From: Mesostigma viride
Lineage: Eukaryota > Streptophyta > Mesostigmatophyceae > Mesostigmatales > Mesostigmataceae
Length of the DNA stretch: 30,043 nt
Assembly: GCA_009746045.1 (NCBI GenBank)
Contig: RPFO01001799.1
Coordinates: 1-30,043, forward strand
Direction: 5' to 3'
Shown: positions 24,270 to 30,043 of the stretch, in pieces
Layout: every line of letters begins with the position of its first letter
Position numbering within the stretch: the first letter of the stretch is position 1
Position numbers and translations under genes: made by a program
The notes under the pieces: model-generated
What the model saw: the letters and a program-made list of their open reading frames with translations, nothing else
Database searches by the model: none
Told to the model about the DNA's origin: nothing

Positions 24270-24935
24270 CACGCCCCACCCCTCCATCGGCACAGCCAGC
24301 CTTGTGAGTCTACCCTTAACAACAAGGCTGGTAGGACGACACGCCTGAGCAGCATATGTCATGCCTATCTCAGGCTAATAATGTGTGATTTTGTGCCAAC
24401 AACCAAGTTGTTCCACCCAACAACACATTATAAACCCTCTTCCAAAATGCCCAACAAGCCGGACACGTGGAGGACCACACACGCAGTATATAAAGAGAAA
24501 ATAAGCTGACTTTTTATCCAGCCAACCTGTGGCTAGCTGCTCTGGTTAGCATGACAAATGCTAACATTTACTCAGTGGGAAAGGTGAAGAGACCATTGGA
24601 ACAGCCTACCTGACGCATGTGCCACCAAAGCATTGTGTCCCGCAAAATGCACACTGCCTCCTTTCTAACAAGCACGAGCCGCTCTCTTTAGGAGACAGGT
24701 GCCAGCTCGTCAGTGTCTGGGGAAAATGATGCCGCTGCTTAGGAAGACCGCGTGAATTTCCTCGAACACAACTGTCTATAAAGCAAAAGAAATTTCAGAG
24801 AAGCATGGAAATAAAAGCATTACACCTTCCCGACAGGTTGTGGGCCACGCGCTGCAGCAAGCCAGCCACGTCACAGACGAACTTGCTTAAAAACATCCAG
24901 GAATCCAGCGATGCAGCGCCAGGACCCGCAACTTC

Positions 24936-25310
24936 ATGGCTGCATCTGGCCGGAAAGAAGGCAAAAAGCTTACGCTCAACGAGGTAAGAAAGCAGGAAAG
25001 CGCTATCTTAGGACGTTTAATACAAGAACGTACCATAACGGGCATTTATTCGTGCCCAGGCGCACAAGAAAGGCCACCCTTTCATGGAGAGGTCGGGCGC
25101 GCATGGCGCAGGCCTAATGTTATCTTACCGCAAAATGACGGGAAAGGTAAAGATAGCAGCGGGAATTTTTACGGCTTTAGAAACATCATTAAACTAGCTT
25201 CCATTAGGACCATCAAAACTGGCAACAATCGACAATCACACCTGCAGGCATCAATTATACTTTATTCATCCCGACAGAAATTCAGGCCGGACCCCCCCTG
25301 CCGATGGTAA
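24936..25310 (+). other. Open frame shared by both arms, right copy (124 codons)
   Basis: Starts at ATG with MAASGRKEGKKLTLNEV and ends CRW-stop. The left copy has CAA in place of the TAA stop and reads on another 17 residues. The two copies differ at many residues, including non-conservative ones, which argues against strong selection on the protein. No family is recognised. Confidence 0.15.
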
Positions 25311-25479
25311 AGAAAAAGAGCCCGCGACATTATAGATCGCAACTATCCCACCATAAATTAGAATCAGTAACTAATTTTCTCCAAGAATCGAGCATTTTTT
25401 CTGCTTTCCGCGAGCCAGATTTGTCACGTTTCGTCTAAAAGCAGTCGCCATGGCCACTTCCGCAAGGGGTGCGCGCACC

Positions 25480-26202
25480 GTGCACCCACTTTTCACGGTA
25501 CGGAGGGTACCGCGGAATTTTTTTGGCGCGGAAAATATTCGCCGCCAAAAATTAACCATGCATGCATGCCCGTCGTCTCCAAACATTGCATTACATGCAC
25601 GTGACGGCGTGTTCCCTCGGTCATGGTGCGCGGCGGTGCCAGCTGGACTGATGTCATGCCCTCCACGTAGGCTCGTTCTACATTTCAGAACTGATCCATG
25701 GCGCATAATTAGAATTTTGGAAGGTAGAATCAGGTTCTGAAGGTTCTACATAGTAGCCTAGTAAGGGTACACTAACATGTAGCCCAGTAGTTACTAATCC
25801 TGCGATCATGACGGAATATACATGTAGTGATACTAATCGATACATGTAGTACACATGGTTGGCGCACAGAATGTTGTACAACCTGCCCTACATGTCGGAA
25901 AAACGCACACTCTGACAAACGTGATTGGAATATATTGTACAACATCATCACTAACGCTACATCCGGAACTGTTCTAGTGAATAGCATTACAATGTACTCC
26001 CCCGGCAGGTGTGGGTGCCCGAGTACTTGGAGTCTGAACACGCAGTGTCGACTCCTATTGGTGCAAAGGCATTTTTGTCAGTTTTCAGGGTTCTTTTTTT
26101 TTAGTTTTTTTCCCTTTTTTTTTTTTTTCTCCATTTTTACAAATCAGATTTTTCAGAACAGTGCATACGGCTAAGCTTTCATTTCGCAAGACAATTCTTA
26201 CG
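25480..26202. other. Unassigned right flank of the inverted-repeat structure
   Basis: No gene is recognised. Near 25740-25860 there are several ACATGTAG motifs in direct and inverted form. A T-rich tract lies at about 26090-26130. The palindrome at 25520-25551 is listed separately. Confidence 0.5.
25520..25551. promoter_or_regulatory. Palindrome with E2F-like halves
   Basis: TTTTTGGCG at 25520-25528 is mirrored by CGCCAAAAA at 25543-25551, and the pairing nearly continues inward. The left half contains TTTGGCGC, matching the TTTSSCGC consensus for E2F-type factors. No adjacent gene gives it a context, so the regulatory reading is weak; the palindrome itself is directly visible. Confidence 0.25.
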
Positions 26203-26541
26203 GCACCTTCCAAAGTCCCTGGTGTGTGTCAGTGCAGCGTCGACATGGCATGCGTGGAGGATATTTGCGTACGTACGACGAATCATCTGAAACGACTGGT
26301 CCAACCTGAAAAATTTTGAATTTTTGCCGTGTCCAGTAACGGTCCTAGGTTGCACCCGCGGCCGTTCCGGCAGCTGTACAGAATAGATCAGAAAGATACG
26401 CCGCGGAATGACGCCAGTGCCCGGCAAATGTGAGTCGGGAACTGAACAGTCACTACAAACGTCGAAAATCTATTGCTCCACCCCCCAAAAAAAAGCGTTC
26501 CGGAACTGTTCGAAGCGAATAGCACTGACAGGATTCGAACC
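26203..26541 (-). mobile_element. tRNA-headed interspersed repeat, copy A
   Basis: Reads on the minus strand from a B-box GGTTCGAATCC (26531-26541) through CTGTCAGTGCT and a tail ending GACTTTGGAAGGTGC. It matches copy B (26608-26952) as a reverse complement, with scattered substitutions and small indels. The head resembles the T-arm and 3' acceptor of a tRNA, which suggests a SINE. No clear terminal duplication was seen. Confidence 0.55.
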
Positions 26542-26607
26542 TGCGTCCAGAGTGAGGTTGCGGAGTGAGGGAGGCCAGCCATCATGGTCCGCACACAAAT
26601 CTGGCTC

Positions 26608-26952
26608 GGGTCCGATCCCTGTCAGTGCTCTTCGCTTCGAACAGGTCCGGAACGCTTTTTTGTGGGGTTGGAGCAATAAATACTCGACATTTGCAGTGAC
26701 TGTTCAGTTCCGGGCTCACAAATGATTTGCCGGGCACAGGCGTCGTTGCGCGGCGTATCTTTGTGATCTTTTCTGTACAGCTGTCGGAACGGCCCGCGGG
26801 TGCAACCTAGGACCGTTACTGGACACGGAAAAAATTTAAAATTTTTCAGGTTGGACCAGTCGTTTCACATGATTCGTCGTACGTACGCAAATATCCTCCA
26901 CGCATGCCATGTCGACGCTGCACTGACACACACCAGGGACTTTGGAAGGTGC
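26608..26952 (+). mobile_element. tRNA-headed interspersed repeat, copy B
   Basis: Starts with GGGTCCGATCCC, a B-box variant, followed by the same CTGTCAGTGCT and tail as copy A, ending GACTTTGGAAGGTGC. An A-box-like TTGCGGAGTGAGG lies upstream in the spacer (near 26557), at plausible pol III spacing. With copy A it forms a roughly 750-bp palindrome with a 66-bp spacer. Confidence 0.55.
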
Positions 26953-27049
26953 GCACCCTGCCCGCCCAGGTAATTGATGCGGTGTTTTGCAGGCGCGCAC
27001 CGCCGGATGCGCCCACCACGCCCGCCACCGCACGTCCAGTGACCGACTG

Positions 27050-27845
27050 TGGTCCACGTTCTTTTTCGCCTGCGGGTGCAGCCCCCATAATGCGTACGAG
27101 CAGCTTCACGGCTTTCTTCTTTGGAAATCAAGAACAACGGGCCTGACAACAACAACAACGACAGCAGCATCAGCAACAACAAGAGTGAGTTGCGGGATTT
27201 TACGTACGTGGTTTTCCTAATTTTTTTTCACCTGGCATGTTGAGTATTCATCCCATTTTGCGTCATGACGGCTTCCTGAACGACGACTCTCTCTCCCTCT
27301 CCCTCTCCCCCCCTCTCCCTCTTATTTTTCACCAGGTTTTTCATGCCGATTTTAAATCCCTTTTGCGTCATGCTCTTTGTAGCGTGATGTCGTCAATTGT
27401 CACTCACAACAATACTATCATTGTGGTTCGTTCTTTTTCGCCTGCGGGTGCAGGTCACGGTCGTTGCGTACGAGCAGCTTCACGGCTTTCTTCTTTGGAA
27501 ATCAAGAACAACGGGCCTGACAACAAGAACAACGACAGCAGCATCAGCAACAACAAGAGTGAGTTGCGGGATTTTATGTACGTTGTTTTTCTCATGTTTT
27601 TTCACCTGTCATGTTGAGTATTCATCCCATTTTGCGTCATGCCGGCTTCCTGAACGACGACTCTCTCTCCCTCTCCCTCTCCCCCCCTCTCCCTCTTATT
27701 TTTCACCAGGTTTTTCATGCCGATTTTTAATCCCTTTTGCGTCATGCTCCTTGTAGCGTGATGTCGTCAATTGTCACTCACAACCATGCTATCATTGTGG
27801 TTCGTTCTTTTTCGCCTGCGGGTGCAGGTCACGAGCGTTGCGTGC
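27050..27845 (+). repeat. 373-bp tandem repeat, two copies plus a fragment
   Basis: CTTTTTCGCCTGCGGGTGCAG starts at 27061, 27433 and 27807 (steps 372 and 374). The full unit includes ACGAGCAGCTTCACGG, a CAACAACAAC-rich stretch, GTGAGTTGCGGGATTTTA, CATGTTGAGTATTCATCCC and a short CCCTCT run. The third copy stops soon after GGTCACGAGCGTTGCG and then passes into the long microsatellite, so the unit's internal CCCTCT run may be related to it. Confidence 0.93.
27454..27558 (+). other. Exon-like segment inside the 373-bp repeat
   Basis: 105 nt bounded by an acceptor-like TTCTTTTTCGCCTGCGGGTGCAG (two runs) and a donor AAGA|GTGAGT. One frame is open throughout (VTVVAYEQLHGFLLWKSR, then a Thr/Ala-rich part), and a second frame is also open. 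The homologous segment in the first copy is 27082-27184, which is 2 nt shorter, so the frames are not kept between copies. It could be a repeated exon or a coincidence; no product is recognised. Confidence 0.25.
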
Positions 27846-27886
27846 GGTGCGTCATCAATCCAAGAACAAAACACGATGTGGCTAAA

Positions 27887-28682
<796 letters not shown>

Positions 28683-29002
28683 TTACGGTTACGCTTACGC
28701 TTACGGTTACGCTTACGGTTACGCTTACGCTTACGGTTACGGTTACGCTTACGCTTACGCTTACGCTTACGCTTACGCTTACGCTTACGCTTACGCTTAC
28801 GCTTACGCTTACGCTTACGCTTACGCTTACGCTTACGCTTACGCTTACGCTTACGCTTACGCTTACGCTTACGCTTACGCTTACGCTTACGCTTACGCTT
28901 ACGCCCTCCCTCTCCCTACGGTTACGCTTACGCTTACGGTTATGCTTACGCTTAGGTTTACGCTTACGCTTACGCTTAGTTAGGCTTACGCTTACGCTTA
29001 CG
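28683..29002 (+). repeat. (CTTACG)n hexamer array, block 1
   Basis: Begins with an irregular mix of TTACGG and TTACGC, then about 25 near-perfect TTACGC units. A short CCCTCCCTCTCCC interruption at about 28904-28917 is followed by more irregular units, including one TTAGGTT-like variant near 28952. Confidence 0.95.
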
Positions 29003-29245
29003 CCCTCCCTCTCCCTCTCCCTCTCCCTCTCCGTCTCCCTCTCCCTCTCCCTCTCCCTCTCCGCTTACGCCCTCTCTCCCTCTCCCTCTCCCTCTCCCTC
29101 TCCCTCTCCCTCTCCCTCTCCTCTCCCTCTCCCTCTCCTCTCCCTCTCCCTCTCCCTCTCCCTCCCTCCCTCCCTCCCTCCCTCCCTCCTCCTCCCTCCC
29201 TCCCTCCCTCCCTCCCTCCCTCCCTCCCTCCTCCCTCCCTCCTCC

Positions 29246-29285
<40 letters not shown>

Positions 29286-29579
29286 TCCCTCTCTCTCTCC
29301 CTCTCCCTCTCCCTCTCCCTCTCCCTCTCCCTCTCCCTCTCCCTCTCCCTCTCCCTCTCCCTCTCCCTCTCTCCCTCTCCCTCTCCCTCTCCCTCTCCCT
29401 CTCCTCTCCCTCCTCCCTCCTCCCTCCCTCCTCCCTCCCTCCCTCCCTCCCTCCCTCCCTCCCTCTCCTCCCTCCCTCCTCCCTCCCCCTCCCTCCCTCT
29501 CCCTCCTCCCTCCCTCCCTCCTCCCTCCCTCCCTCCCTCCATCCCTCCCTCCCTCCCTCCCTCCATCCCTCCATCCCTC
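29003..29579 (+). repeat. Composite CCCTCT / CCCT / CT microsatellite, block 2
   Basis: Same internal order as block 1: CCCTCT, CCCT, CT dinucleotide, CCCTCT, CCCT, ending CCATCCCTCCATCCCTC. One isolated CGCTTACG lies near 29063. Confidence 0.97.
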
Positions 29580-30043
29580 TTACGGTTACGCTTACGCTTA
29601 CGGTTACGCTTACGGTTACGCTTACGCTTACGCTTACGGTTACGCTTACGCTTACGCTTACGCTTACGCTTACGCTTACGCTTACGCTTACGCTTACGCT
29701 TACGCTTACGCTTACGCTTACGCTTACGCTTACGCTTACGCTTACGCTTACGCTTACGCTTACGCTTACGCTTACGCTTACGCTTACGCTTACGCTTACG
29801 CTTACGCTTACGCTTACGCTTACGCTTACGCTTACGCTTACGCTTACGCTTACGCTTACGCTTACGCTTACGCTTAAGCTTACGCTTACGCTTACGCTTA
29901 CGCTTACGCTTACGCTTACGCTTACGCTTACGCTTACGCTTACGCTTACGCTTACGCTTACGCTTAACGCTTACGCTTACGCTTACGCTTACGCTACGCT
30001 TAGCTTACGCTTACGCTCGCTTCACTTACGCTTACGCTTACCT
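29580..30043 (+). repeat. (CTTACG)n hexamer array, block 2, running off the window
   Basis: Starts with the same irregular TTACGG/TTACGC order as block 1 (offset 897 bp) and continues as near-perfect TTACGC to the window edge. Units degrade slightly in the last 50 bases (CTCGCTTCACTTACG). The true end is not seen. Confidence 0.95.

Larger units (their letters stand above)
4244..25479. mobile_element. Giant 21.2 kb inverted-repeat (foldback-like) structure
   Basis: The outer ends are the same 12-bp palindrome GGTGCGCGCACC at 4244-4255 and 25468-25479. From there inward the two ends match as reverse complements for about 2 kb and then through the first seven satellite units. The interior is entirely about 70-bp satellite, apart from one SINE-like insertion. 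Long inverted repeats made largely of internal tandem repeats are the hallmark of foldback-type elements in animals and plants. That family link is an inference from architecture only: no transposase and no clear target-site duplication was found at the outer ends. It may instead be a structural inversion and duplication of a satellite locus. Confidence 0.6.
23226..25479 (-). repeat. Right arm of the long inverted repeat
   Basis: About 2.25 kb and the reverse complement of the left arm. The length difference of about 285 bp is almost fully explained by the larger minisatellite here (about 25 units against about 16). Visible differences from the left arm concentrate in its outer 600 bp (about 24880-25479); the segment about 24530-24870 matches the left arm almost base for base. 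Confidence 0.9.

Noticed and set aside
5447-24362. His/Pro/Met-rich and Cys/Gly-rich open frames over the two minisatellites
   Set aside because: Repeat translations present in overlapping frames and on both strands; frames change where unit length changes.
4244-25479. Whole inverted repeat as a chimeric read or assembly artefact
   Set aside because: The arms differ by many substitutions, different minisatellite lengths and different satellite content, which an artefactual copy would not show. Copy number in the 14.7 kb array may still be mis-assembled.
26570-26590. GGCCAGCCATCATGG in the 26.6 kb spacer resembling the satellite core GGCCAGCCATGATG
   Set aside because: Only about 10 bases are shared contiguously; chance similarity cannot be excluded.
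26521-26629. A functional tRNA gene in the centre of the 26.6 kb palindrome
   Set aside because: The acceptor-like stem is perfect, but no D-arm or anticodon arm folds at normal length and the span is 109 nt; it is better explained as two inverted tRNA-derived heads.
26970-26992. 23-nt GT-AG mini-intron (GTAATTGATGCGGTGTTTTGCAG in outline)
   Set aside because: It has donor and acceptor dinucleotides, but is below the usual intron size and has no coding frame around it.

Overview
The window looks like nuclear DNA of a eukaryote, most likely a protist or alga. The evidence is one intron-containing transposase-like gene, tRNA-headed SINE-like repeats, kilobases of satellite and minisatellite, and long microsatellites. 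Nothing bacterial was seen: no operons, no Shine-Dalgarno-led ORFs, no rRNA. I cannot name the organism. All comparisons were made by eye, so repeat boundaries are good to a few bases at best.

Layout. (1) 1-2448, minus strand: a transposase-like gene truncated by the left window edge, with two inferred introns. I recognise it from its TDYAENY, SDNCSMQFK and HGKGEVDGAGGTVK motifs. Upstream of it are three diverged copies of a 225-235 bp tandem repeat centred on GGCCGGCG palindromes (about 2585-3150), then an AT-rich tract (3461-3605). (2) 4244-25479: one 21.2 kb inverted-repeat structure. Each arm (about 2.0 kb left, 2.25 kb right) runs from a 12-bp palindromic outer end through unique sequence, a 29-31 bp minisatellite and more unique sequence. 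Inside is a satellite of about 70-bp units: 14.7 kb in one orientation (6212-20904), then 2.3 kb in the other (20905-23225). The first seven satellite units are in matching order at both ends. The large half has a higher-order repeat of about 3,476 bp (copies near 8065, 11541, 15017 and 18621). Copy 3 carries a 332-bp SINE-like insertion with a 9-bp target duplication. The architecture resembles a giant foldback element, but no transposase was seen inside it.

(3) 25480-26202 is an unassigned flank with a TTTTTGGCG palindrome. (4) 26203-26952 is a head-to-head pair of about 340-bp tRNA-headed repeats. (5) 27050-27845 is a 373-bp tandem repeat whose unit holds an exon-like 105-nt segment between good splice signals. 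(6) 27887-30043 is two tandem blocks, offset by 897 bp, of CCCTCT/CCCT/CT microsatellite followed by (CTTACG)n, running off the window end.

The only convincing protein-coding gene is the partial transposase-like gene. Most open frames elsewhere are translations of tandem repeats. The main biological content is repeat architecture: a large hairpin-capable locus built by stepwise amplification, with datable insertions and deletions.
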